Assembly: GCF_050589825.1 (NCBI RefSeq)
Contig: NZ_JBNGOZ010000004.1
Location: 186,001-250,000, forward strand
DNA: 64,000 nucleotides
DNA from: Carboxylicivirga longa
Lineage (GTDB): Bacteria; Bacteroidota; Bacteroidia; Bacteroidales; Marinilabiliaceae
Reading direction: 5' to 3'
Below are positions 17,219-26,390 of this stretch, in pieces (position 1 is the stretch's first letter; the number at the start of each line of letters is the position of its first letter). The notes beneath the pieces were generated by a model. The model searched no databases. It was not told the origin of the DNA and saw nothing but the letters and a program-made list of their open reading frames with translations. A program made the position numbers and the translations under genes.

Positions 17219-18604
17219 TTAAATTCCCTCGCTTTCCAGGTTATGAAAGGCGAAGAACGTAGTTTGATTTTTTTTGATTTGAAAAGTAAAGGGCACGCTA
17301 TGTTGGGCTCGTCCCCGTGTGTTTAACTGCACACTATGGGTGCCTTCATCGAGGGTCACGCGACAATAGGAAATGCTGTGGGGTAGCGATTGCCAGTTAC
17401 GGGTATCGGCTTTCTCGGTCATGGCATTCACAATGCTGATGATAGTGCCCAGGTTATCATTCTCGCTGCGCGCTAATTCCTCCATGGCTTTTTTGGTAGC
17501 CAGCCGTGCAATACCGGCTGCCATTTCTCGTAGCATACGATCCTTAAGGCATTGAAAGGCAATAGCGTTAATATCTTGCGCCATTTCAAGGGGATAGTCC
17601 TGTCCGTCATTGGCCAGGGAAGCCTGGTTAAAAAGGGGCTTTCGTTCGCGATATTTGGGAAAGGCCACACGCAGAAAGGACAGATTTTTGAACGCCGCCT
17701 GATCGCTGGATGATTTATTACCAATATAGATAGGGAAATTAAGACCATACTCTTCATTGGCCAAGGTAATCCATCCATCGTTATAACCGGTGTTAGTGAA
17801 GTTGATGCTCCACTCGTCTTTCACGGGGCCAAAACCGTTGAGCCAGAAAAAAACGAGATGCCCCTTGTCGGGGTCCTCTGCCTGGTATTGGCGGCCAAAT
17901 TTATTTTCGTAGAAATCCAGTTCGGTACCGAAGCCCAGTTGATGTGCCGTACGCATTAAATCATTTTGCAGCTGAAGGGGAGTGGACACACCAAACATAG
18001 GCTGATAGTCTTCTTCGTATATCTCCAGGGCATTACGGTAGGCAATAAAGGCATCGTTGGTATTGCCCGCCGCCTCGTAGATTAGTCCCATCAGGCAGTG
18101 GGCAAAGGCATCGCGGGTGTATTTGTTTTTGTTCTTCTTGTATTTCTCATTGAGTTTCTGAAGCACAATGTTGACGCGACGGCATTCCACAAGGGCTCCT
18201 TCGTAGTTATTGAGATAAATGAAATTCAGCGCCTTATAAAAATGGACCAGCACGGCCTCAAAATCTTCTGGTCGATAAGGCTTTACCATGGGGTTGGTGA
18301 TGAGTGCGAGAGCCTCGCTGCCCATGGATTTGCGGAAGTCCTCCACATAGTAATCGGCCTGGTTAAAATACTGATTACTCAGTTCGTATTGACCATTCAT
18401 AAAGCTAACGACTCCCCGGTTACAAAAGTACAGGTATCGGTTTTTTCCGCTTGCTCCCTTGGTGTCTTTAGCCAATATCTTATCGGCCGATTCAAATTGT
18501 CCGGCAGCTATCAGACTCTGTAATTTTATATTGTTTTCGTAGTAGGTGGCACATCCTATCAGTAGGATGGTGAGTATTATGAAAATTAGCGATTTGGGTT
18601 TCAT
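17219..18604 (-). CDS. COG3014-family lipoprotein
   Basis: A 461-residue lipoprotein. The signal ends in a lipobox (ILLIGC, Cys18) and the N-terminal half (about 25-230) is a run of TPR-like helical repeats (QFESADKILAK, GQYELSNQYFNQADYY, NAFIAYRNALEIYEE-like). The C-terminal half is a globular beta-rich domain. Members of COG3014 are repeatedly found beside LpoB-type genes, as here (89 bases upstream). That suggests the two lipoproteins act together on penicillin-binding proteins in peptidoglycan synthesis; this partnership is inference from context. It is probably the last gene of the ligA-dapA-lpoB operon and is followed by hairpin copy B. Confidence 0.8.
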   Translation of the reverse strand: MKPKSLIFIILTILLIGCATYYENNIKLQSLIAAGQFESADKILAKDTKGASGKNRYLYFCNRGVVSFMNGQYELSNQYFNQADYYVEDFRKSMGSEALALITNPMVKPYRPEDFEAVLVHFYKALNFIYLNNYEGALVECRRVNIVLQKLNEKYKKNKNKYTRDAFAHCLMGLIYEAAGNTNDAFIAYRNALEIYEEDYQPMFGVSTPLQLQNDLMRTAHQLGFGTELDFYENKFGRQYQAEDPDKGHLVFFWLNGFGPVKDEWSINFTNTGYNDGWITLANEEYGLNFPIYIGNKSSSDQAAFKNLSFLRVAFPKYRERKPLFNQASLANDGQDYPLEMAQDINAIAFQCLKDRMLREMAAGIARLATKKAMEELARSENDNLGTIISIVNAMTEKADTRNWQSLPHSISYCRVTLDEGTHSVQLNTRGRAQHSVPFTFQIKKNQTTFFAFHNLESEGI

Positions 18605-18648
18605 AAGCGATAGGGGTGGGGACGGACAGGTTAATTATGCATTCACAA

Positions 18649-18683
18649 AACTACCGGATACCCTGTCAGGGTTTCCGGTAGTT
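18649..18683 (-). terminator. Hairpin between lpoB and the COG3014 gene
   Basis: AACTACCGGATACCCT (18649-18664) pairs with AGGGTTTCCGGTAGTT (18668-18683), one internal mismatch, just past the lpoB-like stop. TTTTG follows on the minus strand, so partial termination or mRNA protection is possible while the downstream gene is still read. Confidence 0.55.
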
Positions 18684-18693
18684 GACTAATTCG

Positions 18694-19284
18694 TTAGTTG
18701 TTGATATATTTTTTAATTTCTTTGTCGCCTATCCAAACGATTTCGTTGCTTTCCAGGTTAGACAGCTCCATGTTGACTTTGTAGAAATTGACGCGTTCTT
18801 TCTTATAAGTGTCTACAATGGAGTTGATATCTCCGTTGAGCATAAAATCGGCACCCAACTCTTTGCCCCAGGCTTTGGCGGTTTCCATGCTGGCAAATTC
18901 TTGTTGGGCAGCGCGTTCGCGACGCAGTTCCTCTCGTTTATCACCGGCCTGCACCAGGCGCACACGGCCACTATTAATAAAGGCGCGTTCTACATTTTTC
19001 ACAAAGGTTTCGGCATTAATATGCTCGTGCGATTTGTTATAAACCAGCCCCACCACTACCACAGGTCGCTTTCCATTATGTGCCTGTTGATGGTTATCGA
19101 TCCAGGCGCCTCCCAGTACCTGATTCACCATTTCTTCGGCTACCAGGCGCGAGTCGGTGTCGTTCCATCGTCCGCTCAAATCAATGGTTTCGCTGGTGTC
19201 AACGCGTTCAACCGTATGGGCACAGCTGCCCAAGAAGGCAAGGCTCAGGCTTAGTGCCATCATCAAAAAGAAATTCCGTTTCAT
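18694..19284 (-). CDS. Penicillin-binding protein activator LpoB-like lipoprotein
   Basis: A 196-residue lipoprotein with a lipobox (SLAFLGSC, Cys about 20) and an LpoB-like periplasmic domain (DSRLVAEEMVNQVLGGAW near residues 45-62, VVVGLVYNKSHEHIN near 75-90, LGADFMLNGDINS near 145). In enterobacteria LpoB reaches from the outer membrane to stimulate PBP1B. ATG at 19284 is chosen because the signal peptide begins there; the in-frame start at 19407 would add 41 residues overlapping the dapA 3' end. It lies 55 bases downstream of dapA, in what looks like one transcription unit. Confidence 0.85.
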   Translation of the reverse strand: MKRNFFLMMALSLSLAFLGSCAHTVERVDTSETIDLSGRWNDTDSRLVAEEMVNQVLGGAWIDNHQQAHNGKRPVVVVGLVYNKSHEHINAETFVKNVERAFINSGRVRLVQAGDKREELRRERAAQQEFASMETAKAWGKELGADFMLNGDINSIVDTYKKERVNFYKVNMELSNLESNEIVWIGDKEIKKYINN

Positions 19285-19339
19285 AAGTAATACGTTTAGA
19301 TTATTTTGGATATTCATTTTTTTCAAGGTCTTTATGGAA

Positions 19340-20248
19340 TCAAAAAGCATTCCAAAAAGCAGAGCGGAAGGCTTCCAATTGGGCTTTAAGCTTATTATAG
19401 GTAGCATCGCTTGCAGGTGTGAGGGGCAGACGCAGTTGATTTTCCATCATGCCCATTATTTGCAGCAGCGCCTTAATGCCTGCTGGATTGCCTTCCCTAA
19501 AAATACTTTTAGTGATATCGGTTAATCCGTAATGTAGTTGACGCGCCTTGCCATAATCATTGTTCATGGCCGCCTCCACCATGTTGCTGAAGGCCTTGGG
19601 AAAGGCGTTGGCAACTACCGAAATAACGCCGTCGCCACCCAGTGCCATAAGGGGCAGGGTGCCGGCATCTTCCCCTGATAACAGTGCAAAATCATTAGGT
19701 TTATCTTTGATGATGTCCATAATTTGCTCCTGATCGCCCGAGGCCTCTTTTACAGCAATGATATTATCAAAGTCGTTGGCCAGGCGCAGGCAGGTTGTCG
19801 CTTCCAGGTTGGCCCCCGTGCGTGAAGGCACATTATACAATATGATGGGGCGGGGTGCGGCTTCTGCCAGTGCTTTGTAGTGCTGGTACAGGCCTTCCTG
19901 CGTTGGTTTATTGTAGAAAGGCGTGACGGATAAGATGCCATCGATGCCGCTGAAATCAGTGGTCGCCAATGTTTCCAATAGCTGTGCAGTGTTGTTGCTA
20001 CCCATCCCCATGATTATCGGTAATCGCTTTACGTTAGCGGCTTGTATGGTTTGGATTACCGCAGCACGCTCTGCCTCGCTCAGGGTTACTGTTTCGGCCG
20101 TGGTGCCTAATGCTACCAGAAAATTAACACCACCATCCGCCACGAACCTAACCAGCTTATCCAGCGCTGCATGGTCCACGGTGTTGTCCTGGGTGAAGGG
20201 TGTAACCAGTGCCACACCGGTTCCACTGATACGACTCAAAGATGCCAT
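19340..20248 (-). CDS. dapA: 4-hydroxy-tetrahydrodipicolinate synthase
   Basis: A 302-residue aldolase-type TIM barrel that condenses pyruvate with aspartate semialdehyde, the first committed step to lysine and meso-diaminopimelate. Schiff-base Lys167 (AVKEASG), Tyr138 and Arg143 (LYNVPSRTG) and the GTTAE motif near residue 48 are all present. Length is typical. It is 12 bases downstream of the DUF6913 gene and 55 bases upstream of the lpoB-like gene, so the operon joins precursor supply with peptidoglycan synthase activation. Confidence 0.97.
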   Translation of the reverse strand: MASLSRISGTGVALVTPFTQDNTVDHAALDKLVRFVADGGVNFLVALGTTAETVTLSEAERAAVIQTIQAANVKRLPIIMGMGSNNTAQLLETLATTDFSGIDGILSVTPFYNKPTQEGLYQHYKALAEAAPRPIILYNVPSRTGANLEATTCLRLANDFDNIIAVKEASGDQEQIMDIIKDKPNDFALLSGEDAGTLPLMALGGDGVISVVANAFPKAFSNMVEAAMNNDYGKARQLHYGLTDITKSIFREGNPAGIKALLQIMGMMENQLRLPLTPASDATYNKLKAQLEAFRSAFWNAF

Positions 20249-20260
20249 AGCTAAACTTTT

Positions 20261-20809
20261 TTAGTTATTGTTCAGAAGATTAAGATAATGGACAATCTGT
20301 TTTTTAAGTTCTGCGATGCCTTTGCTGCTATCCAGCTCAATCATCAAATCATAAAGATCATTATCAAGCCCGGCCTTTCCTACTTTAAACTCGGCGCGTG
20401 ATAGTTGTCCCAGGTAATCAATGGCAAAAGGTTGCTCTTGTACCAATACAATCAGCAAGTGAAAGGGCTTTTGCACAAAGTCTTCAATGGCTTCCTTTTT
20501 AATGGCGTAAAAAAAGCTGAAATCGCTTCGGCAGGTATAGGTAAAGGTGCTGTCGCCAATGTAATCGTCATCACGTTTACTCTTGTTGATAAAGCCCAGC
20601 GCCTGTGTATTAATACCCTTTTCTTTCAGTTCACGGATAAGGTTTTTCACCTCCTGCTGATTTTTAGCATCGGTGGCATCGAAGAGGATACCTGCGGTTT
20701 GTGCCGTTTTAAAATTATGCAGATGCTTGGTGCGCGGCGCTTTCTTCAAATATTTCTTTAGCTTGTAGATGGCCGCTTTCTCTCTTATATTATCGATGAA
20801 TGTGCTCAT
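20261..20809 (-). CDS. DUF6913 family protein
   Basis: A 182-residue cytosolic protein resembling the DUF6913 family of Bacteroidota. Visible features are a basic N-terminal helix (AAIYKLKKYLKKAPRTK), a Rossmann-like strand-helix pattern (TAGILFDATDAKNQQEVKNL), and a central FSFFYAIKKEAIEDFVQKPF segment. No catalytic motif is evident and the function is unknown. It sits between ligA and dapA with 12-base gaps on both sides, so it is co-transcribed with them. Confidence 0.75.
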   Translation of the reverse strand: MSTFIDNIREKAAIYKLKKYLKKAPRTKHLHNFKTAQTAGILFDATDAKNQQEVKNLIRELKEKGINTQALGFINKSKRDDDYIGDSTFTYTCRSDFSFFYAIKKEAIEDFVQKPFHLLIVLVQEQPFAIDYLGQLSRAEFKVGKAGLDNDLYDLMIELDSSKGIAELKKQIVHYLNLLNNN

Positions 20810-20821
20810 TTTTCTAATAAC

Positions 20822-22825
20822 TTATTGGTTAATCATTGCCTTAAACTGCTCCTCGGAGATGATGCTTACATTTAGCTTTTCGGCTTTGGCCAGTTTGCTG
20901 GGGCCTATTTTATCACCGGCCACTAAATAGTTGGTTTTTGAGGATACACCACTTAGGTTTTTACCACCATTCTTCTCAATGAGTCCTTTCAGTTCATCGC
21001 GCGAAAAACTGGTAAAGCTGCCACTCACAACAAAAGATAGGCCTTCCAGAAGGGTGGAGTGCTGTGCCTGCTCTTCTTCTGACAGCTGAAACTGTAGCCC
21101 TATATTTTTCAGTTTGGCAATCAGCTCACGGTTTTTATCCAGTTTAAAATAGTTGACTACACTATGGGCGATGCGTTCGCCTATTTCATCTACTTCAACC
21201 AATTGTTCAAGGTCGGCATTCATCAGTGTATCAATATTTTTAAAGGAGGCAGCCAGCTTTTTGGCCACTGTTTCGCCCACATAACGGATGCCCAGGGCAA
21301 AGAGAACGCGGGCAAATTCTACCTTTTTAGAAGCATCCAGGCCGGCCAGTATGTTATTGGCCGATTTCTCCCCCATGCGCTCCAAACCCGACAGTTGCAT
21401 GGGATGCAAGGCATACAGATCGGCTACATCATTAACAAAACCATGTTTGTATAATAAGTCAATGGTTTCAATGCCCAGTCCATCAATGTTCATGGCTCTG
21501 CGCGATATGAAATGTTCGATACGGCCTTTCACCTGTGGCGCACAATGCTCAATGTTGGGGCAGTAATGAGCCGCTTCACCTTCTACACGCACCAGTGTTG
21601 TTCCACATTCGGGACAAGCTTTGGTGAAAGTAATCTTGGGGGCATTGGGTTGGCGCACAGCAGTATCCACACCCACAATTTTGGGAATAATTTCGCCGCC
21701 CTTTTCCACATAAACCATGTCTTCCTGATGTAAGTCCAGACTATGGATAATATCGGCATTGTGTAGCGAGGCACGCTGAACAGTGGTACCCGCCAGTAAA
21801 ACCGGCTCCAGATTGGCTACCGGGGTGACTGCCCCGGTGCGTCCCACCTGAAAGCTAACTGAGGTGAGGCGGGTATAGCCCTGTTCGGCTTTAAACTTAT
21901 AGGAGATGGCCCAACGCGGCGATTTGGCTGTGAAGCCCAGGCGGCGCTGCTGATCCAGGTTATTCACCTTTAGTACAATGCCATCAATATCGTATGGCAG
22001 ATCTTTACGAGCCACATCCCAGTGATTTATAAACTCAAAAACGGCTTCTATGCTGCGGCATACTTTTATGTGAGGTGGTATTTTAAAGCCCCATGTACGT
22101 GCCTGTTCCAGGTTATCGGCGTGACGGTTGGTCGGTAACTGATCGCCCAGCATATAATACAGAAAACAATCAAGCGGACGCCGTGCCACCAATGAACTGT
22201 TTTGTATCTTTAAGGATCCGGCGGCGGCATTGCGAGGGTTGGCAAAGGGCGCCTCACCGTTTTTGCTGCGTTCCTCATTCAGGCGTTGAAAGCCGGCATG
22301 GGGCAGAAATATTTCGCCTCTTATTTCAAATTTAGCCGGATAATCGCCTTTAAGTTGCAAGGGCACGCTTCTGATGGTTTTCACATTGGTGGTTACATCA
22401 TCGCCCTGCACACCATCGCCCCTTGTTACTGCTCGCACTAGTTGTCCGTTTTCGTAGCTGAGGCCAATGGCGGTGCCATCGTACTTAAGCTCACACACAA
22501 TTTCAAAGTCTTCGCCCGGCAGCTGTTTCTCAATGCGGGTATAGAAATCTTTTATTTCGCCTTCATTGTAAGTATTGCCCAGCGACAGCATGGGATAGGC
22601 ATGTTTAACCTGTGTGAATTCTTTGTTAATATCGCTTCCCACACGCTGGCTCGGACTGTTGGCATCCATGAACTCGGGATGTGCTTTCTCCAGCTCAATG
22701 AGCTCGTACATCATCCGGTCAAATTCATAATCCGATATAAGTGGCTCATTCAGCACATAGTATTGATGGTTGTGATGATGAAGCGCTTCCCGCAGCGCCT
22801 TTATTTTATTTCCGATATCCGGCAT
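20822..22825 (-). CDS. ligA: NAD-dependent DNA ligase
   Basis: A 667-residue replicative ligase that seals nicks with NAD+. Domains in order: Ia (residues 1-70, with HHHNHQYYVLNEPLISDYEFD), adenylation domain with catalytic K114 (CELKYDGTAIG), OB fold (GRTGAVTPVANLEPV), a four-Cys zinc finger (CPECG through CPNIEHC, near 405-430), helix-hairpin-helix repeats, and a C-terminal BRCT domain (about 590-667, FVVSGSFTSFSRDELKGLI). Length is normal. It is the first gene of the probable operon ligA-DUF6913-dapA-lpoB-COG3014. Confidence 0.98.
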   Translation of the reverse strand: MPDIGNKIKALREALHHHNHQYYVLNEPLISDYEFDRMMYELIELEKAHPEFMDANSPSQRVGSDINKEFTQVKHAYPMLSLGNTYNEGEIKDFYTRIEKQLPGEDFEIVCELKYDGTAIGLSYENGQLVRAVTRGDGVQGDDVTTNVKTIRSVPLQLKGDYPAKFEIRGEIFLPHAGFQRLNEERSKNGEAPFANPRNAAAGSLKIQNSSLVARRPLDCFLYYMLGDQLPTNRHADNLEQARTWGFKIPPHIKVCRSIEAVFEFINHWDVARKDLPYDIDGIVLKVNNLDQQRRLGFTAKSPRWAISYKFKAEQGYTRLTSVSFQVGRTGAVTPVANLEPVLLAGTTVQRASLHNADIIHSLDLHQEDMVYVEKGGEIIPKIVGVDTAVRQPNAPKITFTKACPECGTTLVRVEGEAAHYCPNIEHCAPQVKGRIEHFISRRAMNIDGLGIETIDLLYKHGFVNDVADLYALHPMQLSGLERMGEKSANNILAGLDASKKVEFARVLFALGIRYVGETVAKKLAASFKNIDTLMNADLEQLVEVDEIGERIAHSVVNYFKLDKNRELIAKLKNIGLQFQLSEEEQAQHSTLLEGLSFVVSGSFTSFSRDELKGLIEKNGGKNLSGVSSKTNYLVAGDKIGPSKLAKAEKLNVSIISEEQFKAMINQ

Positions 22826-22938
22826 TTCTTCTGCTCTTTTGTAAGGTTTTCAAACAAAAATACAATAATATTTTATTCGCCTGCGGGCGCAGCATGTTAT
22901 TCTTCTGCCTTTTTACTTCTGCCTTAGTGCTATCTTTT

Positions 22939-22946
22939 TATCTTTG
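22939..22946 (+). promoter_or_regulatory. -7 promoter element of the ABC-F gene
   Basis: TATCTTTG is an exact TAnnTTTG match, 21 bases before the chosen ATG at 22968, giving a short leader of about 15 bases. The -33 element is not clear. Confidence 0.5.
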
Positions 22947-22967
22947 CGCCGCTTTAATACTAACATT

Positions 22968-24605
22968 ATGATTTCGGTAGATGGATTAACGGTAGAGTTT
23001 GGTGCTACCACACTATTTAAAAATATTTCCTTCGTTATCAACGAAAAGGACCGCATTGCCCTAATGGGAAAGAACGGAGCCGGTAAATCAACCCTGCTAA
23101 AGATACTGGCAGGTGAGCGGGAGGCCAATAAGGGTCAGGTGGCCGTGCCGCGCGATAAGGTGGTTGCCTACTTACCGCAGCACTTGATGACAGAAGACTC
23201 GCGCACTGTTTTTGAAGAGGCTTCGCAGGCTTTTGCGCATATTTTTGCCATGGAGCGTGAGATGGCTCAGATCAATAAAGAGTTGGAAATGCGCACCGAC
23301 TATGAGTCGGATTCTTATTACGAGCTGATTGAAAAGGTATCGACCCTGAGTGAGAAGTTCTACTCCATTGAAGAAACCAACTTCGATGCCGAGGTGGAGA
23401 AGGTGCTGTTGGGGCTTGGTTTTCTGCGGGAGGACTTACATCGCCCTACCAATGAATTTAGCGGAGGATGGCGCATGCGCATAGAGCTTGCTAAGATACT
23501 GCTAAAAAAACCGGATCTGATATTGCTGGATGAGCCCACTAACCACCTTGATATTGAGTCGATTCAGTGGTTGGAGGATTTTCTGATTCAGTGCGGCAAA
23601 GCCGTGATTGTGATCTCGCACGACCGTGCCTTTGTTGATCGTATCACTACCCGTACCATAGAGGTAACAATGGGGCGTATTTATGATTACAAGGTGAACT
23701 ACTCGCAGTACCTGGTATTGCGACAGGAGCGACGTGAGCAGCAGCTGAAAGCTTACGAAGAACAGCAGAAGATGATTGCCGATAATGAGGCTTTTATCGA
23801 GCGTTTTAAGGGCACCTATTCGAAAACCTTGCAAGTGCAGAGTCGCGTAAAAATGCTGGAGAAGCTGGAGCGGGTAGAGGTGGATGAGGAAGATCGCTCA
23901 GCCTTAAGGTTGAAGTTTCCACCGGCACCCCGATCGGGTAACTATCCCCTCATCGCCACAGAAGTAAGCAAGCAGTATGATGAGCATCTGGTATTTGCCA
24001 ATGCATCATTGACACTGGAAAGAGGGGAGAAGATAGCCTTTGTGGGGCGTAATGGAGAAGGTAAATCGACCCTGGTGAAGGCCATTATGGGAGAGATTGA
24101 CTATGGCGGAGAACTACAACTGGGGCACAATACACGCATTGGCTATTTTGCGCAGAACCAGGCTTCACTGCTCGATGAGGACCTTACTGTATTTCAGACC
24201 ATTGACGATATTGCCGTGGGTGATATACGCACTAAGATAAAAGATATGCTGGGTGCCTTTATGTTTGGTGGTGAAGACATTGATAAAAAGGTGCGTGTGC
24301 TGTCCGGCGGTGAAAAAACGCGCCTGGCAATGATAAAGCTATTGCTTGAGCCTGTGAACCTGCTGATTCTGGATGAGCCTACCAATCATTTGGATATGAA
24401 GACCAAGGATGTTTTGAAAGATGCGTTAAAAGCTTTTGACGGAACCCTCATTCTCGTATCGCACGACCGTGATTTCCTTGATGGATTGGTGGATAAGGTT
24501 TATGAATTTGGTAATAAACGAGTGAAGGAGCACTTGGGTGATATCCAAAGTTTCTTAGAGATGAAGAAGATGTTGCACCTGAATGAGCTGGAACGAAAAA
24601 ACTAA
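22968..24605 (+). CDS. ABC-F family ribosome-associated ATPase
   Basis: A 545-residue protein with two ABC ATPase domains and no membrane segments. Domain 1: Walker A GKNGAGKST (near residue 38), signature EFSGGWRMR, Walker B LILLDEPTNHLD. Domain 2: GRNGEGKST (near 360), VLSGGEKTR, LLILDEPTNHLD. The linker between them (about 240-320) is charged and helical, as in translational ABC-F factors that bind the ribosomal E site. ATG at 22968 is used rather than the upstream TTG at 22944. The subfamily cannot be fixed by eye. A bidirectional terminator follows. Confidence 0.93.
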   Translation: MISVDGLTVEFGATTLFKNISFVINEKDRIALMGKNGAGKSTLLKILAGEREANKGQVAVPRDKVVAYLPQHLMTEDSRTVFEEASQAFAHIFAMEREMAQINKELEMRTDYESDSYYELIEKVSTLSEKFYSIEETNFDAEVEKVLLGLGFLREDLHRPTNEFSGGWRMRIELAKILLKKPDLILLDEPTNHLDIESIQWLEDFLIQCGKAVIVISHDRAFVDRITTRTIEVTMGRIYDYKVNYSQYLVLRQERREQQLKAYEEQQKMIADNEAFIERFKGTYSKTLQVQSRVKMLEKLERVEVDEEDRSALRLKFPPAPRSGNYPLIATEVSKQYDEHLVFANASLTLERGEKIAFVGRNGEGKSTLVKAIMGEIDYGGELQLGHNTRIGYFAQNQASLLDEDLTVFQTIDDIAVGDIRTKIKDMLGAFMFGGEDIDKKVRVLSGGEKTRLAMIKLLLEPVNLLILDEPTNHLDMKTKDVLKDALKAFDGTLILVSHDRDFLDGLVDKVYEFGNKRVKEHLGDIQSFLEMKKMLHLNELERKN

Positions 24606-24647
24606 TAAGCGCATGATAGGGTTTAATAAAATATATCGAAGATAGAA

Positions 24648-24673
24648 AAAGGGCACCCGTTGGGGTGCCCTTT
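24648..24673. terminator. Bidirectional terminator, ABC-F / acyl-CoA ligase
   Basis: AAAGGGCACCC and GGGTGCCCTTT pair around GTTG, between two convergent genes; A- and T-tracts flank it on both sides. Confidence 0.85.
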
Positions 24674-24689
24674 GACTTTGTGCGGTATC

Positions 24690-26318
24690 TTATTTCCGGG
24701 GTTCCAGCCCCAGTTCCTTGGCTGCAATTTCGCGCATTTCTACTTTGCGTACTTTACCCGTTACGGTGGTGGGGAATTCACTCACAAACTTCCAGTACTT
24801 GGGTATTTTGAAGGTAGCAATTTGTCCCTTGCAATAGTTAACCAATTTTTCTTCAGTTATGTTAGCACCTTCCTGGGGCATTATCCAGGCCATTACCTCT
24901 TCACCGTATCGATCCGACGGCACACCAATAACTTGTACGTCTTTAATGTCATCGTGCTGGTGCAGGTACTCTTCGATTTCGAAGGGTGATATATTTTCGC
25001 CACCACGAATGATCAGGTCTTTGATGCGGCCTACGATGCGCACATAGCCGTCATCATCCATCTCGGCGAGGTCACCGGTGTGCATCCATCGTCCTTCGTC
25101 AATTACCGAGGTGGTAGCTTCCGGGTTATTCCAGTATTTGAGCATCACCGAATAGCCACGGGTGCAGAATTCCCCACGCTGGCCGCGGGGCACGATACAG
25201 CCTGTTTCCGGATCAATAATCTTTATCTCAAGATGCGGATGTACTTTTCCTACGGTGGCACAACGACGGTATTCGTTATCATCCACAAAGGTTTGTGTGC
25301 TTACCGGCGAAGTCTCGGTCATGCCATAGCAGATGCCTACTTCCTTCATATTCATCTTCTCGCGCACCGCCCGCATGGTTGACTCGGGACAGGTAGCACC
25401 TGCCATAATGCCTGTGCGCAGGCTCGAATAATCATAGTTATTAAAGCTTGGATCGTTCAAGGCGGCGATAAACATCAATGGTACGCCATACAGTGAAGTA
25501 CATTTTTCGTCCTGCACGGTTTTTAACACAGTTTCAGGTACAAAAGCCTCACCGCTAAGTATCATGCACGATCCATGGGTGATGCAGGCCAGGTTAGCCA
25601 GTACCATACCAAAGCAATGATAAAGGGGCACGGGAATGCACACACGGTCACTGCTTGTGTATTTCAGTCGTTCCCCAATGAAATAGCCATTGTTAAGGAT
25701 GTTGTGATGCGATAAAGTAGCACCTTTGGGAAAACCGGTGGTGCCTGAAGTATATTGAATGTTAATGGGATCGTCGAACTGAAGGCTTTGCTCTCGTTCT
25801 GCAAGTTGTTCAGAACTAATTTTCTGCCCAGCCTGGAGTAGAGATTTCCAGTCGTGCTCCATGATAACGATGTGCTTTAATCGAATGCAGGCCGCGCGCA
25901 CCTCGCCCAGGATATCCACATAATTGGTTTTGCGAAAACCTTTGGACATGATGAGCAGGCTGATTTCGGAGTGGCGCAAGGCATATTTAAGTTCGGCGGC
26001 TTTATAAGCCGGGTTCACATTTACCAGGATGGCACCCACGCGCGCCGTGGCAAACTGCACCAGCACCCACTCATAGCGGTTAGGAGACCAGATACCGACA
26101 CGGTCGCCTTTTTTGACACCATAGGCCAGGAGCCCCTTGGCTACCTCTTCAATCTGTGCCCAGAATTCCTTGTAAGTAGCGCGGTAGTTTTGGTAAGGAA
26201 CCACAAGGGCCTCTGCGTCGGGGTATTGTTGGCTTGTTCTTCTTAATTGCTCAGGAATGGTAATACCCAATAAAGGCGTATCCGATATTCCATTGTCGTA
26301 CGATAATAGTTTACTCAC
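24690..26318 (-). CDS. Acyl-CoA synthetase (AMP-forming)
   Basis: A 542-residue adenylate-forming enzyme of the medium/long-chain acyl-CoA synthetase type. Motifs: the AMP-binding P-loop YTSGTTGFPKGATLSH (about residue 188), YGMTETSP (about 335), TGDLAEMDDDGYVRIVGRIKDLIIRGGENI-type hinge region (A8, near 425-455), and catalytic Lys in TVTGKVRK (about 523). It activates a carboxylic acid, probably a fatty acid, to its CoA thioester in the cytosol; chain length cannot be read from sequence alone. It is a single-gene unit with a promoter and palindrome just upstream. Confidence 0.92.
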   Translation of the reverse strand: MSKLLSYDNGISDTPLLGITIPEQLRRTSQQYPDAEALVVPYQNYRATYKEFWAQIEEVAKGLLAYGVKKGDRVGIWSPNRYEWVLVQFATARVGAILVNVNPAYKAAELKYALRHSEISLLIMSKGFRKTNYVDILGEVRAACIRLKHIVIMEHDWKSLLQAGQKISSEQLAEREQSLQFDDPINIQYTSGTTGFPKGATLSHHNILNNGYFIGERLKYTSSDRVCIPVPLYHCFGMVLANLACITHGSCMILSGEAFVPETVLKTVQDEKCTSLYGVPLMFIAALNDPSFNNYDYSSLRTGIMAGATCPESTMRAVREKMNMKEVGICYGMTETSPVSTQTFVDDNEYRRCATVGKVHPHLEIKIIDPETGCIVPRGQRGEFCTRGYSVMLKYWNNPEATTSVIDEGRWMHTGDLAEMDDDGYVRIVGRIKDLIIRGGENISPFEIEEYLHQHDDIKDVQVIGVPSDRYGEEVMAWIMPQEGANITEEKLVNYCKGQIATFKIPKYWKFVSEFPTTVTGKVRKVEMREIAAKELGLEPRK

Positions 26319-26353
26319 AATGCCTGTTTTTAATTATTTTGCCTTTTATATTT

Positions 26354-26370
26354 AGTTTCATTTTGAAACT
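26354..26370. promoter_or_regulatory. Palindromic operator candidate before the acyl-CoA ligase
   Basis: AGTTTCA-TTT-TGAAACT is a perfect inverted repeat with 7-base arms. It lies 36 bases upstream of the ligase ATG and just after the start site predicted from the -7 element at 26383-26390, the usual place for a repressor site. The regulator is not in the window. Confidence 0.5.
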
Positions 26371-26382
26371 AGATCAAAGACA

Positions 26383-26390
26383 CAAATATA
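26383..26390 (-). promoter_or_regulatory. -7 promoter element of the acyl-CoA ligase gene
   Basis: The minus strand reads TATATTTG (TAnnTTTG consensus), 65 bases from the ATG at 26318. The -33 position 19 bases upstream reads GCTG, a weak match. Confidence 0.5.

Noticed and set aside
18682..19254. 190-codon plus-strand ORF
   Set aside because: It is antisense to the LpoB-like gene, which has a lipobox and domain motifs; the antisense frame has none.
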